64,000 bases of DNA from NCBI RefSeq assembly GCF_018446385.1, contig NC_055991.1:115673794-115737793 (forward strand). The letters run 5' to 3'. A program made the position numbers and the translations under genes. This DNA comes from Zingiber officinale (taxonomy: Eukaryota; Streptophyta; Magnoliopsida; Zingiberales; Zingiberaceae). Below the pieces are notes generated by a model that saw only the letters and a program-made list of their open reading frames with translations, had not been told where the DNA came from and ran no database searches. This document shows positions 11,401 to 24,648 of the stretch, one piece after another; the stretch's first letter is position 1, and each line of letters starts with the position of its first letter.

Positions 11401-11650
11401 AGCCGGTGATCGTAAGGGTTAAGCGGAAGGCCTCCCAAGCAAAACTTGACTCCTTCTGTAAGTTATTTTTCTTCTTCTTTTTTCCCTCTTTGGATAATAT
11501 TAGAATGGGATATAAAGGTGGGTTTTTGTTTTGTTTTGTTTTTATGCGCTCAGGGTTGGAGATTAATGAAAGGCCACATAAAAAAGCATTCTTGGGTCTT
11601 GGAAATCTCTCCTTATCTGATTGCGGCACAGGAAAAGGTATAGCCTTCCC

Positions 11651-11681
<31 letters not shown>

Positions 11682-14600
11682 TACTGTTTTTAATGGAATT
11701 ATCATAATTTCAATGCATGCATTTATTGAGTTGTTGTTACTTGAAAGTGGAGGAAATTGAAAATGGTTTCTAGATATAATCTATGTTCTTTATACGCTAA
11801 GGACTTGGAAAGATTGAGTTAAACTGAAATGGGGTAGCATATATCAATGGTCTGCTATTAGCTTATATTAATTTATAAATGATATTGAATATAATTATAG
11901 ATTTTGTAATCATGATTTCAACAAGAAAAGTTCTCAATGAGTCATTTTGATGATGCGTAGCCTTTTATTTGGCATACCTCACATTCATCTTAAAATTTCT
12001 GCTTCATGTCGTGTCCAATCACAAGAATTTCTGTTCTGTCTCGTAGTTGTATCAAGTACGCCCTGTAACTCAAAATAGACAGTTTGCTGATTCTTCATCT
12101 CTTGTATTTCGATCTCCTCAACTCTGAAAGCTCCAATCCCATAGATTCATATAAGCTTCAATCCCATCTTATTTTTCCATTCCTCATTCAAGAAGAAGTT
12201 TGTGCATACAAGTGCAGATTGAAAGAAAGTAGTCATTTTATGGGCTTCATGAGAATAGCAAAAAATAATTTTCATAGGCAATGCCATTGATTCCTAATAT
12301 GTGATGTAGTCATTAAACTATTCAAATGAGGTAAACAACATAGAAATAACTTTAATATGTACACTAGAGTTTCATTTTGTATATGGTGACTTTAGTTTAT
12401 AACCTCAAAATTCTTAATAATATTCAATGCCCATGAAGAAAGCATTTGTCAAATTACATAGAGTGAATTACTCCAACCACATTTTGGTCATTGTCCAATA
12501 TAAAATATGATCCCATGTTTTTTGACTAGAAAATCCATCATCATGGAATGATATTTTGCTCTTTTATTATTCCATTTTTTGCTTTACTGGAAACTTAAAG
12601 TGACATTATCAATGACTATGTTGTGTTAGATATCTATAGTTTTCATTATGTCTGTTTATTGCCACCACAAACATGTTACCTAGCCTAAGCATTGGCCAAT
12701 CAAATGTTTCATCTTTTCACAAAATATTAGTCCCATGTTATACTCTCGTTGGCCATTTTTCTTCTAATTGGTGTTATATGTATATCAGTTTGGTTGCCTT
12801 TTTGTTTAGAAAATTACTTGATATGTAGTCTTTTTTTCCTTTGAATTGGGTGCAGTGATGCTGTGTTCGAACACTTAAACATTTGATAAATGGCAGAAAC
12901 ATGATTAGACTGAACAGATAGAGTGGTGGGTTTTTGTGAATGCTTTGTTCATTAGGTTACCAGGAAGATCTATCACATGGGTTGAGTTTTTCTATTTTGG
13001 TGAAAGGGAATGATGAACTCTTGTATAATGTCCAATCATGTAAACATAAAGCTACTGGAAAGACCTAAGGAGTTCCTTACAAGTTTGTAATTGACTAAGT
13101 TTCAAAAATTATAGCCCCTCATGTTGTGTGTTTTGCTCTGTAATTTCTGATAAGTAGCTTTGATTGGCTACCTATTCTGTGTACATATATGACTGAACAT
13201 TTCTCATCAATGAGGCTTCTAAAATGCAGTTCTCAATGAGCTTGCAAGTAAGAAGATGTTAGTTCATCGTCTTGAGACAGTTGGGCGCTCCCAGTCTGTC
13301 AAAGATGTGCTGCATTCTTTTCTGGTTAACACCTAATCTCTGTTACTCTCCTATGTCATTTGCTTTGTGAGGTGGTTATCTTTTAATATGTTCCTTTTTC
13401 TTCCACTTGACATTAACACAGCTTGTCGTAAATCAGATAATCTGATAATTCAGTTTAACTCGTAATCACTTCCTTTTTTTAGAGATATGAATGCCCTTTT
13501 GCCTGCTCAAAAATGATGTTTTTGAAGCAGAAGTGGCTAGTGAGGGCCCCAATTTTTAAGTCTTTCTTACGTCTGTTTTATTCCCACAATAATTCTCTCT
13601 TTGTTTAAAAAAAAATCTTTGATTCTGTTTGCCAGTTTTCATAGATCTCTGGCAAGCATATTGCCTTACACGCCTAAGATTATTTAGTTACTATCATCTT
13701 TCCTTTGAACATCAAATCTCCCATTGTAATCCATTGGTTTAGACTTCATCCGTTGAATCTGTTAGTAATCTTCTTTCTCTGTCTCTCTCTCTCTTTTCAA
13801 CCAGCAGCAACCTTCCAGAAATACAAAAGAATTTAAGGGGAGATCTAAGGAGCGTAGAAGTTTGTATAAACCTGATAAGGTAATGTTATCAATTCAATTT
13901 CTTATGTTACATTATCCATGAGAAGATGTTACCCTAACCTAATCTTGCAGAATTGTTTACCTTTCACTGCTGCATTTTTCCTTTGATTTATATCTTCTAT
14001 TATCGGCACTGCTAAATTGACACACAATTTTATGTAATTTTTTCCATGCATTATATTATGATTCCTACCTTAATTATAAAAATTGCCGAAAGGATGTTTT
14101 TGCCAGCACATAATTCTCACGTAGAATTGGTTATTCATCTTTTTAAAATTCACATGTCAAAGAGCTGGAAATTATTCTATCAAATGATATTGAGCATTTT
14201 TTCTAAAATCACTTGTAAAAACAAATTTTGACTCATTTTTATTATCATCCTTTGCCTTTCAATTTTTATTTGGAAAATGCATAAATCTTGATTTGCGTAC
14301 TTCGATTCCATTATTATTTTTTCTAGTTTAATAACTTTACTTAATCCTATTTTTTTTGCCTCGAATAATATATTCATTCTTGTTGCATTTTCTGTGCCTG
14401 CAGAAACATGATCAATTGCGGGCCAAGGCTATAAAAGAGCATGAGGTAGATTATTACTCTTTCATGTCATTGAATTGTTATTGCAATTTCTCCGGTGGAT
14501 GAAACATGCACATCTAAATTTTTGTGTTAGATGTCTTCTAATGTAGCATTTATTTTACGTATCTTGGACTTAGGTTTTTTCATTTTACACATTTAGATTT

Positions 14601-15936
14601 AGTCTGTTGGAAGTATGCAACATAAATAATTTTATGTAGATGCACCAGTTATACACATGACAAGATCAATAATGTGTTTGTGATAACCAAGAGTTTTTCA
14701 CTGTTATAGTGAGTAAATGTAAGCACAGTTTTACTCTTATATAATCTTCACATTTTCTTATCATATGTCTAATTTTTTTATTCTTTTTGATAAATAGGAC
14801 CCACTTGAATATTACGAGATCATTGGAATGATTTTGACTATTAGTTGTTTGTTTGCGCATTTATATTGGTTTTATCATGAGATGCTTCATTGTCAATTTG
14901 TTGTTAAAATTATACAAGATTGAATCTGGATGATTTTATTCCCAAGATAATGTAACTAAGTCCTATTAAATATTTGAATCTTATAGGATCTTGCTAAAAG
15001 TGCTCGATTTGAACAAATATGGAAGAAAAGGGGAAGCATAGATGCAGAAGAATGCTCTTTGCATGAAAAATGCCATTTGTATGATGTTGTTCGAGTTGAT
15101 GCCGAGGATGAAACTCACCAAAGGGTGCCAAAGCCCAAGTAAGTTTAATATTCAGTGTTTCTATTGCTTCTTTAGTGTATCTTTCTAGTTTATATAAAAG
15201 ATTCTTGAATGCTGCAGAGTTGCTCCTGAGGTTGGTGGTGCAATTTTTGATAAGTATTTACCACTTTTAAAGGAATTCCTTCCACAAGCAGCTGAAGAGA
15301 TTGAACATGACAGGGCAACTACAGAAGGTTCCATCTTCTCCAGCATCTTTAATCTTCCAATGACAACTAATGTTATATTTTATGCTTGAAAACAAGAAAT
15401 CCAATTTACATACTATGATTAACTTTTTATGTAGTTTAAGATCTTCCATGAGATTCTTTATGATTTTCTCACTGCTAAATTTTCCCTTTTATTTATTTTG
15501 AACAGATAACTTTGTTTACGACATATATACTATCGGCAGTGGTGTGGACATAGACACAGATAGTATTGATGAGCATCCATTGTATGAAATTAGACATCTG
15601 ATTTATCTAAACTTACAATTGGAATTTTATTTTGATATTCATTATGTTTATGTTTGATTGCTATAGAATCCAAGTTTATGTGGAGGATGACTATTATGAT
15701 GGCTCGTCACAATCTGATTATGAAAGTGATGATTCAAATGGTATGATTATATATTTTCTTTCGTTTTAATCAAACTTATATTATTGTTGGCTAATATTAA
15801 TACCTGTTTATTTTCAGCTGAAAACTATCCATGGAATGATTATTGTGATGAAGAGTCTGACTTTGAATATTCTGACTCGATTTATGATCAAAGTGAAGAG
15901 GAAGATCGAGAGGACTGGAGATGGGGATATCGTTAA
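11010..15936 (+). CDS. RDM4: RDM4/DMS4 (IWR1-type) transcription-machinery adaptor, intact
   Basis: Exons at 11010-11457, 11554-11637, 13230-13324, 13805-13879, 14404-14445, 14987-15138, 15218-15327, 15506-15581, 15667-15740 and 15818-15936 join in phase to 425 codons including the stop. All have GT-AG borders. The join of exons 1 and 2 gives KLDSFWLEINERP, and later exons give MLVHRLETVG, RFEQIWKKRG, HEKCHLYDVVRVDAED, FVYDIYTI and YYDGSSQSDYESDDSN. The last block is the acidic Iwr1 domain. In Arabidopsis RDM4/DMS4 acts in RNA-directed DNA methylation and Pol II-dependent development, and yeast Iwr1 helps import assembled RNA polymerase II. Here the first 125 or so residues are a proline-rich 10-residue repeat tract. 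Duplicates A and C flank it. The family assignment is firm; expression is not shown by sequence. Confidence 0.9.
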
Positions 15937-16680
15937 ATTTGTCTATTGTATTTGTGTTAAGCTTAAACAATCACTTTAAAAGCTGAAGCTGAAAACGAGA
16001 ATGAAAATCCTGTCATTGATTTAGAAGATTTTTGACTCAAATTATGAACGACGGGAGGAAAGGAAGATGGAGAGTACTGCAGATGGGAATATCTCAATCA
16101 GTTTAGTGTGCATGTATTAAGTTGAGGCAATCACTTTCAGTGATTGTCTCATTTAGATGTATATTTTGTGTTGGTGGATTTTTTTTTTATTTTAAATAGA
16201 TGTTCAAAGTTGGTCATTTATAATTTGTTTGGTGGTTAATGTAATTGGATAATGTCCTCATGTTAATATTAGTTTCTGTGCAAATTACCTGCAAATCCAA
16301 AAAATTAATTTTTTATGCTAAATTTACATAAATTTCACAATTTAAAAGTCGATAAGTTAATACGCCGCTATGTATGCATGTGTAGATTACAACAGTTTTT
16401 CTAATAATATAAGCATCTCTGAAGTCAAAATTTAAATTTTCTTAGGATAATGTGCACACTTTTGAAGCCGAAACTTTCTATGGATTGTAAATCAATGTAA
16501 AATACAATCGATGATCGACTAGATCCTCCTACTTCTCATTGCTCAAGGAGTAGTCGGTATTTGGTGTCAAAATAAATATGACAAAAGAAGGCGACAATGT
16601 TAGATCCAATAGATACCGCTCTCGTAATTAAAGCTTATCATTCATCCTATTGTCCGTAATACCGAATTTCAATTTATAAC
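15937..16680. other. 3' UTR and flank of RDM4-like gene
   Basis: No further gene. The sequence is matched by the 3' flanks of copies A and C (for example TTTAAAAGTCGATAAG near 16340 and 20035), so it includes the 3' UTR and the duplicated flank. A polyadenylation site cannot be fixed by eye. Confidence 0.6.
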
Positions 16681-16774
16681 TGGAATTAAGGTACTGTATA
16701 TATGATTTTGATATTTTTATAAATATAAAATATATTAATTAAAAAAATTATATATATAAAACTTATTTTTCTAC

Positions 16775-17110
16775 GTCCCATCCACGATGTCTCTGCTGCG
16801 ACCCATGTGCCTACGGGAGCGCTCGTCGTATGTTCACGTGCATCTCCACCTCGAGCTCGCGGGGCTTCCCCACTAAGACCTCCGTGCCCATCGGTATCCC
16901 CACCTCGCGCCGCGGGCATCTCCGTCACGACCCGTGAACTAACAGGTGTCCTCGCCTTGCGTCGTGGGTATCCCCACCGTGACCCGTGTAGGGCATCCTC
17001 ACCCTGCCTCAAGTGTACTGGCTTCCGCACCGCGACCCCCGTCTAATGGGCATCCCCGCTCGCCCGTGGCCGTCCCACCTGAATTGTAAAGGTTGAGGTG
17101 GCCTCCGGCG
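16775..17110. repeat. GC-rich minisatellite-like island
   Basis: In AT-rich surroundings this island repeats degenerate units such as GGTATCCCCACCGTGACCCG and GGCATCCCCGCTCGCCCGT at irregular 25-60 bp spacing. The paralogous flanks of copies A and C lack it. Both strands have ORFs of about 80-110 codons, which I regard as by-products of base composition. Confidence 0.6.
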
Positions 17111-17794
17111 GCCCGCAAAAATCGCCGTGGGATAACGAGACTTACGTGATCCCGCAATGCCTATGTTGAGTGGTGGATGGAATGATAAATTTAGTCCATT
17201 TCACTTGTCACATAATCAACATCAAAATAATTACAATTTATCGATTTATCAAGAACAAGAACTAATACAATCTGTGATTTCAAGGGCCAAGATCATATTT
17301 TCTACCTCCGACGTATTATAAGTGTTTTTGGATGTATCTGCTGAGTGAGGAGAGTCGTCCATCTTCAAAATTAGTCAAAGAAGTTGGGACACGATAAAAA
17401 AAATAAAAAAAAAAACAGAAGGCCACTAGCAAAATTTACGAGATGCAAACCGCCATGGTCGATCCAAAGATTTGAAACAGAGTCCAAATGCTCAGGAAGA
17501 GGACTGAACCGGTTTGTTTGGGTCTGAACTGGAACGGGTCCGGCTGGGGGGGGGGGTTGCGGCGCAACCTGCCCGTCTATCTGATTATAAATTCGGACCA
17601 AGTTCTAACCGGACCCGGGCCGGGTCGGGTCTTGGTGAATATAGTGAGCCATTCAAATTCCCTGCCCGGTGGAAGAGAAGGCGACGTGTGCCCAGTGGGA
17701 AAAGCGGCTTCTAGGGTTTCGGTGAGCGGTAAATCAACCGCCCGATCTCGCTCCTTGAGGTCTTCGATCTCGATCCGGATCTCGCCAGTTGATC
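17111..17794 (+). promoter_or_regulatory. Upstream region of PDAP1-like fragment
   Basis: Unique-looking DNA with a G-run at about 17547 and CT/GC-rich sequence near 17660-17790 resembling a plant 5' UTR directly before the PDAP1-like ATG. No other ORF is convincing. Confidence 0.4.
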
Positions 17795-19079
17795 ATGGGG
17801 AGGGGCAGGTTCAAGGCCAAGCCCACCGGCCGGAGAAACTTTTCCACGCCTGAAGAGATGGGTGATGCTCTCTAGTCCCCTTTAGCTTTTCCTTTTCTTG
17901 CTTTTGCATGTTCGGGCATATTTACTTTAACGATGTGTTAATTCCTCTATGTATTGTTTACTGCTTGCATTTGATCAATTGCTTTATCTGATAGTGGCGT
18001 GGCATAGTGAGGCCATGTGTCTGAATTAGATATTTTCCTTTGATGTTACCCTAATTGGTTTAGGTCAACATAGTATCCGGAAAGTTAGATTGGCAATTAG
18101 CAGTTTTTGGTTATAATAGCGGCTGAGTGATGAATGAGAACGTTTGGTTAAACTTTGAGTTTTCACTTCACTTGTGTTGTATAACTGACCACTCAACTTG
18201 CATACGAGAGCATACAAACTCATTCTATTTTATTTTAGAACGGTTTGAAGTAAGTAAAGAAAAATATGCAGTTAGACGTAACAATACAGAACCTAATCAT
18301 GAGTTCATGTGCTCTGAAAGTAAGTTGATTTGATAATTTCTTCTTGGTATCCTGAAAACAAGTGAGGTTATGCTTTCATAGACATTCTAGTTGTTGCTTG
18401 GATAGCCATCTCTTCTCTCTAACAAGTTCTTTCACAGTACTAATTACAACTTTATTTCACTTTATGAATACTAGTTTAGCTTTATCAAAATTCTAAATTA
18501 TTTCTGTAAGTATCCAAGACTAGAAGTGAGTTTGAAGTGATTATTTGTGAAGAAATGAATACAATATTGTTTTCTGCAAATGACTTCTTTTTTCTATTTT
18601 TTCACATTAATATTTTCCTGAAATAGTGCTAGGAATTTAAATAGATCTGTAGGATCTTCAGTCCTGGCCATTTATTACTATTGTGATGTGCAGTATGTTT
18701 TCTTGAATTCCTCATTCCTAATAAAATGTGGTTTGAGTGGATCTGCAACATCACTTAGCTTATCTATTTGTAAAATGTCTTCAACTGGAGTTTGAAGAGA
18801 TCTGTAGTATGCAATTAAGACACTTCCCTTTTATTTGTTGCTTTGCTAAGGATATATTTAGGTTGCCAATGGGTTCTTTTTGTGTATGCCTGAGATCAGC
18901 AATTTTTACATGTTGTAAGAGTCATATAGCTGGAAAAAGTATCTTACATATAGTGAAGATTTTGATTGGATGGTTCTGTCTTTTTTTATGGGCTCCAAGC
19001 TCCTCTGCATGACATGTTTTATCTATTCAATGAAATTGCAGCTGCTGGCTCCTCTGCTCGTCCTCGCACCTTCAGATAG
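17795..19079 (+). pseudogene. 5' end of a PDAP1-like phosphoprotein gene, truncated
   Basis: Exon 1 (17795-17861) encodes MGRGRFKAKPTGRRNFSTPE plus EM, the conserved start of plant homologues of the 28-kDa heat- and acid-stable phosphoprotein (PDAP1). Exon 2 (19042-19079) continues in phase with AAGSSARPRTFR and then meets TAG where the family usually has a glutamine codon, right at a GT donor. The acidic middle and C-terminal parts are missing. The sequence soon changes to the RDM4 copy C relic. The 1.2-kb intron holds no other recognised feature. It is probably a dead duplicate, though transcription from its own promoter remains possible. Confidence 0.75.
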
Positions 19080-19394
19080 GTTGGCAGTTATTTGTGCTTG
19101 TTAAATGAGGATAATGTCTTCTATTTTCTCTGGAAAATCTTGGATATAGCAATTATTTATTTGGTCTCCTTTTGCATTGCTCATATATTGATACTTGCTG
19201 TTACAAAGAATTTTTTTTCCCTATTCAATTCTTTTAATGTTATTGCTGATTGATTTTTATGTCAATTTTGTCAGAATGTAGTTCATTTTAATAACTCTGA
19301 ATAGGCACTCTTTCCTTCTTGTTTTCTCATCAGATTATATATAGAGTACGTATAGAGCTATTCACCATGTAGATTAGCATTGTAAAAAGTGATA
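19080..19394. other. Spacer between PDAP1-like fragment and RDM4 copy C
   Basis: About 315 bases of AT-rich, intron-like DNA with no ORF. The breakpoint joining the two gene fragments lies in or near its end. Confidence 0.5.
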
Positions 19395-19637
19395 AAAGTA
19401 TGATCCGTCACAATCTGATTATGAAAGTGATGATTCAAATGATATGATTGTATATTTTCTTTCCTTTTAATCTGACTCATATCAATGTTTGTTAATATTA
19501 ATACTTATTTATTTGCAGCTAAGAACAATCCATGAAATGATTATCGTGATGAAGAGTCTGATTTTCAAGATTCTGATGGAAACTATGATCAAAGTGAAGA
19601 GGAAGATTGAGAGGACTGGAGATGGGGATATCATTAA
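19395..19637 (+). pseudogene. RDM4/IWR1-like relic, last two exons (copy C)
   Basis: 19401-19440 matches exon 9 and 19519-19637 matches exon 10 of the intact gene. The exon 9 donor is changed from GT to AT. In exon 10 a tryptophan codon is TGA and an arginine codon is TGA. Exons 1-8 are absent. The homologous 3' flank continues to 20500 and, across two nested insertions, resumes at 37682. Confidence 0.85.
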
Positions 19638-20500
19638 ATTTGTCTACTTGTGTTAAGCTGAAGCAATCACTTCAGAAGCTGAATATGAGAATGAAAATTT
19701 TGTTATTGATTTAGAAGATTTCTGATTCAGATTATAAACGATAAAAGTTATTGGTGAAGAGGAAACGAAGACCGAGAATATTGGAGATGGAATATGTCAA
19801 TTAATTTAGTGTGCACGTATTAAATCGAGACACTGATTGTCTTATTTTGATGTATATTTTGTGTTGCTCAATATTTTATAAATAGACATCTAAAATTGGT
19901 CATCTGTATTATGTTTGGTAGTTAATGGAATATAACAACTATATTATGTAAATGTAATATTTTTTTTTTTGCAATTTTTTTAGAAATTTATAAAATAATT
20001 TTTTTTCATGCTAATTTGTATACATTTTACAATTTAAAAGTCGATAAGATAATACGCCCCGCTATCTATGCACGTATAAATTAAAACATTTTCTTGTGAT
20101 AACATTAATCTTTTTTAACCTAAACTTACAATTTTTTTTTAATAATAAAAATACTTTCTGAGGCAAATAGTTATATTTTTTTTCTTGGTGATAATATAAG
20201 TACTTACGATATCAATCGATCACTCTCCATTGTTGGAGTAGCGGGCTTTCTTAATTATTTAGATATTAAAGATCGGGTTTTAATTTTAATGAATCAACGG
20301 ATTTTTTTTTTTAATTATTTGGTACTAATAAAAAAAAGCAATAATATAGATCTAATAGCTACGGCGCTTGTAATTAAAGTCGCGAGTATCATCCTCATTG
20401 TTGGTAAATTATCCTTTCTATTTGTTATTCCTTTTGTGGTATAAAATCTTAACTTATATATAATTGGAACGATATAGTTACGATATCGTGCTCATATGAT
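19638..20500. other. 3' flank of RDM4 copy C
   Basis: AT-rich DNA paralogous to the flanks of copies A and B, without a gene. It ends at the target duplication of the hAT-like element (CATATGAT, 20493-20500). Confidence 0.6.
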
Positions 20501-20678
20501 TAGGGGTGGGAGAAATACCAAGAATTTTGGTATATTGTATATACCGTACCGATATTTATCGTTTATATCAAAATTTTTGATATATCGAAAATTTTGATAT
20601 AGTATTATATGGTACTGAAATTTTCGATATCGGAATCAATATACAATTTATGATTTATTTTATATTTCAAAATATAAC

Positions 20679-21553
20679 TGATCCTGTCCGAGAGATGAGT
20701 CGATGGACGCTAAGGATATAGCGCTCCTGTTAACTGGCTGAGGACTATGAGGGCGTTAGTCTCCTGCTGACGTGGACCTATAAATACAACGTCGAGTTGG
20801 GGAGGGGTTCCTTGGCGATGGCCCTCCGATACTCAAGTAAGATCTCCAACGAAAAAAGTAGTAGAGCCGAAAAAGAAACGAGAACTGTAGCTACAGTATA
20901 TATGTGTGCATACCTCCATCGAAGTTTGGGGGTCCTTATATAAAGCTCCCAAAGGCGCGCGCATGATCCTCGAGGCATGCACGCTCCTCAAAGCATAACT
21001 GGAATGGACGTGTCAGAAAAGTGTGTCTGACGCCATACCATAGTAGCACGAGCATATCTTTGACGTGACAGTGGAAGTTTCCACCGTACGATTCCCTGTC
21101 TAACCATGTCGCTAACCACGCCTCTTGTCGGCAGCACTGGTTCCTAAGAAGATATCGCCAACTGCTCCCTTTGTCCTTTACCGGGTCGAGCGTAAGAACC
21201 GCTCGGCTAGCACCTTTCCCTGGTCGAGCGAAGGGATCGCTCGGCTAACGCCCTCCCAGCGCCACCAAGGTCGGACCGACTCGGATGTCCGCTCGGCCGA
21301 TGATTTGATGTCTTCCTACCTGTCGGGTCGATGTCGTGCTCCTGGTTAGCCGAGCGGGATGTTCGCTCGGCCTTTATCTCTTCCTGCTTTGCCTTATGAG
21401 CATCGGAAACTCGGCACCAGGCCAAGCTGTCGAGATGCCGAGTCGGCTATTCTTCCTGTCACTGGGGAAGGTATCTCGCCCGATCAGCTGCCTATCCCGG
21501 CCATTGACCACTTTGACTTCCTACCGGGCGGGCCTCGTCTTACCACCGGATCA
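20679..21553 (-). repeat. 3' LTR of the Gypsy (left)
   Basis: 875 bp, ending at GGATCA on the plus strand. About twenty differences from the right LTR occur in the first 165 aligned bases, mostly transitions. A likely TATA (TTATATAA) lies near 20936. Confidence 0.9.
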
Positions 21554-21570
21554 CGTGCCTCCCTCTCAAG
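21554..21570 (-). other. Polypurine tract of the Gypsy
   Basis: On the minus strand CTTGAGAGGGAGGCACG directly precedes the 3' LTR. Confidence 0.7.
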
Positions 21571-23724
21571 TCTAGTCGAAGGAGGCTACAAGTCCGACTG
21601 ACTGGACAAGTAGCTTGGTGAACGGTTGGTCGAGCGGCTAAAATAAATGAGTTGAATCCCGCTCGATCTCCATAGGACTGATCTTTCTCCCCCGGTCGAT
21701 GCTTCATGTCTTTGTACTTGGATATTTTTGGATGTCTTTCCTCTCCGCTTTTCGAAGTGGCACGGGCCGGTCAGCTAATGCTGACACCGTCCGAATCCGT
21801 TCGTGATGCGTACAAATCACTTCTATTAAGGCCGAGCACACGCCCATTAAATGTTGTCCCGTGGGAGGACGCCACATGTCATTGGCACAGTAGCCGCACG
21901 TCCGAGGTGACAGCTGCTGATGTGACGTTTGACGGTTTGAATTCAACGATCGGATGTGCACTTCGATTCTTGTGCCCTAGATCGGACGACCTCGGTTGGC
22001 CGCGCCCATCTTTATAAAGCTTCAGCGTCGCCACTTCTTCCTCTGCATTCTATTTCTGCTCTTCGATCGTTTGCTCCGGCGACTTTGTTTGCTTCCAGCA
22101 CCCCGGCGACTCCCAGCTTTCTCCCCCGGCGCTCCATTTTCCTGTAAGCTTTGACTTCTGTTCCTTCGTCTTCTCTTCTGGCCTTTACCGTTTTCCGGTG
22201 TTCCGTCGTTCTGTTTAGTGAACCTCTTATTGATCCTGCTTCGTCTTTCCGTCGACTCCCTTAGCAAATCCTTCTGCTTCTTTGTTTTCCGACTATGGCC
22301 AGTTCCTCCCATCTAATCGACCCGACCCTTGGTCTTTGGTATACCACCATGGAGACCAGGTTTGATGCGGGCGACGCGGCACACCTCATTAATGCTTTTG
22401 ACCTCCTGCCTGACCACAAGATCATCCTAGCTGGTCCGTCCGATCGGCCACACAACCCGCCGACCAGCACTATTTGTTTCTTCCGAGACCAGTTTGTGAC
22501 CGGCCTCCGGTTTCCCATTCATCCGTTCATAACCGAAGTTTGTAATTTTTTTCGAATCCCGCTTGCCCAACTCGTCCCCAACTCCTTCCGCCTCCTGTGC
22601 GGCGTGGTGGTGTTGTTCCACGTGCACAACATCCCACTAACCCCTCAAGTCTTCCACTACTTCTACTACCCCAAACAATCTGAGCTGGGCACCTATCTGT
22701 TCCAGTCCCGTATTGGCCTGGTTTTCTTCGACAAGATGCCCTCCTCCAACAAACACTGGAAGGAGTACTTTTTTTATTTAAGACCCCCCGAGCGACCCCA
22801 CTTCCGAACTCTATGGTAAACCGCCCTGCCACCCCCCGCCCGAGCTGAAGAGGTACAAGACTCAACCGGACTACCTCCACGCCGCTAAAATGTTGGTCGG
22901 GCTGAAATTCAACATTCACAAGCTGCTACCAGAAGGCGTGATATACATGTTCGGGCTAAGTCCGAGCCGAGTGAAGCTCCCGAGCAGCCTAGGTATGAAA
23001 TTTCTTAATTTTCTTCCTTTGAGTCTAACTGATTCTGTTCTTCTCTTGCAGTCGATATCATGATGCGTGCCCAAGCAGCTAGTATAATGAAGGATAAGCA
23101 GGCCGAGATTGAAGCAGCTGCTGCTAAGGAGATGGAGCGGCTCTGCCTAACCCTGGTCGGTTCGCAAGAGGTCACAGCTGGGGAAAATACACATGCGGGC
23201 GACGGGACCGCCGAGCGGACACCCAACATGGGAGGGGCAACCGAACCAGGCTCAGTTTACGGTGCGCCGCCCGTCATTCCTACTAAGGGATCGGGGTCCT
23301 CGGGCGACGAAGTACCGCTCTCCCGCAAGAGGCACCGAACGGAGGCGCCATCCCGATATGCTACTTCAGCCATCCAAGCTTCTGCAGAGGGAGGCTTCCC
23401 GTCCCTAGCCCCCGTAATAGTGGAGGCTACTTCCTCTGATCAGACTCCGTCCGTGGCTGAGCTACAGGAGCCGCTCTACGTTCAGCCAATCACCTCCCTT
23501 CCTCCGGCTAGTCGGAAGATAACTCGATCAGTCATTCTTCCCGTCCGTCCTGCCCAAGCCTTCGGTCCGTCTGCCTCTGCCCAATCGGCGCCGGGCAGGA
23601 GACGATCCATCACCGCCACCCTTCGCCTGCCGACTGAGGATCTTCTTACGTCGGGCGACCAGCCCAGCTCTCCCCAACATCAAGTTTACATTCGAGGTCG
23701 GTTTGCCTGCATCTGGGAGGAGGG

Positions 23725-24648
23725 TGTTGGAGGATCGGTGGCCGGCTTGAAGGGGGGTTGGATAGATGGCACCCCCAAATACTCGCTTTCACCCTACACT
23801 TGTTAGTGCGCAACGGAAATACAAACTAATACAAACAAGTAGAAAGCTAAACACTACAAGAAAGAGCAAGCAAACCGCTAACACGTTCGTTTATGTGGTT
23901 TAGAGATTAGAGCTCTTACTCCATGGTTGTCTGTAAGGTGGACGATTCTGATCCATCGATGGATAACTCCCTGGAAAACTCTGGCTAACGCAAGTAACTC
24001 CTTGTGGGTGGAAAAATCTTGCTACAACATCACACAAATACTCTTGATCACACAAGAGGTTAAAAGACTCTAATAGACTTTAACCAAGTATATTTCGTCA
24101 CCAATGCCAGCCACCACAAGCTCCATTATATAAAACTTGGGGAAATCAGCAATAGAATACACGATTCTGCCAACGACTTTTTATCAGTCGACTACTATAT
24201 GTATCAGTCAACTACTATATGTATCAGTCGACTAGATACAGTACCAGTTGGTTGGCTATAGTGTTAGTAAGCTGGTTACAGTGTCAATCGACTGGCCACA
24301 ATGTTAGCCAACTAACTATAGTACTAATCGACTAGTTTTCACAGCCATTGAGCACAGAAATATTCTATGCCCTGCCCTAGTCGACTAATCCAGTGTTCAA
24401 TCGTATGGTAAAACTCTAAACCTAGGGTAAAACTCTAAACCTAGGGATTCCCTTCTCAACTACCTTTCTCTCATCCTCTGTCGCTCCTTCCATCACCTAC
24501 CCGAAGCCATCAACCTGAGTCACATGTGTCACCTGCAGTCCTGCACAACTCAAGTACACATATCAAATAACAAGGGTAAACCTAACTTAAACCCTTTGCC
24601 CAAACACCAAAACACATGGTCCAACGGACCATTGGGATTGCTCCAACA
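23725..24648 (-). repeat. 3' LTR of gag-only Copia (left)
   Basis: 924 bp. About the first 170 and last 160 bases are almost identical to the right LTR, while the middle is strongly diverged. It carries degenerate CAGTCGACT repeats near 24185-24330. Confidence 0.88.

Noticed and set aside
11000-11629. Open frames of 150 and 209 codons on the minus strand opposite RDM4 exon 1
   Set aside because: They mirror the 30-bp coding repeat, cross exon borders of a well-supported gene and match no family I know.
16686-17046. ORFs of about 80-114 codons on both strands of the GC island
   Set aside because: High GC removes stop codons; no domain or splice support.
24185-24380. GTCGAC-rich cluster as bacterial or plasmid DNA
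   Set aside because: It is part of an LTR with clear plant Copia ends; the palindromes recur in the partner LTR.
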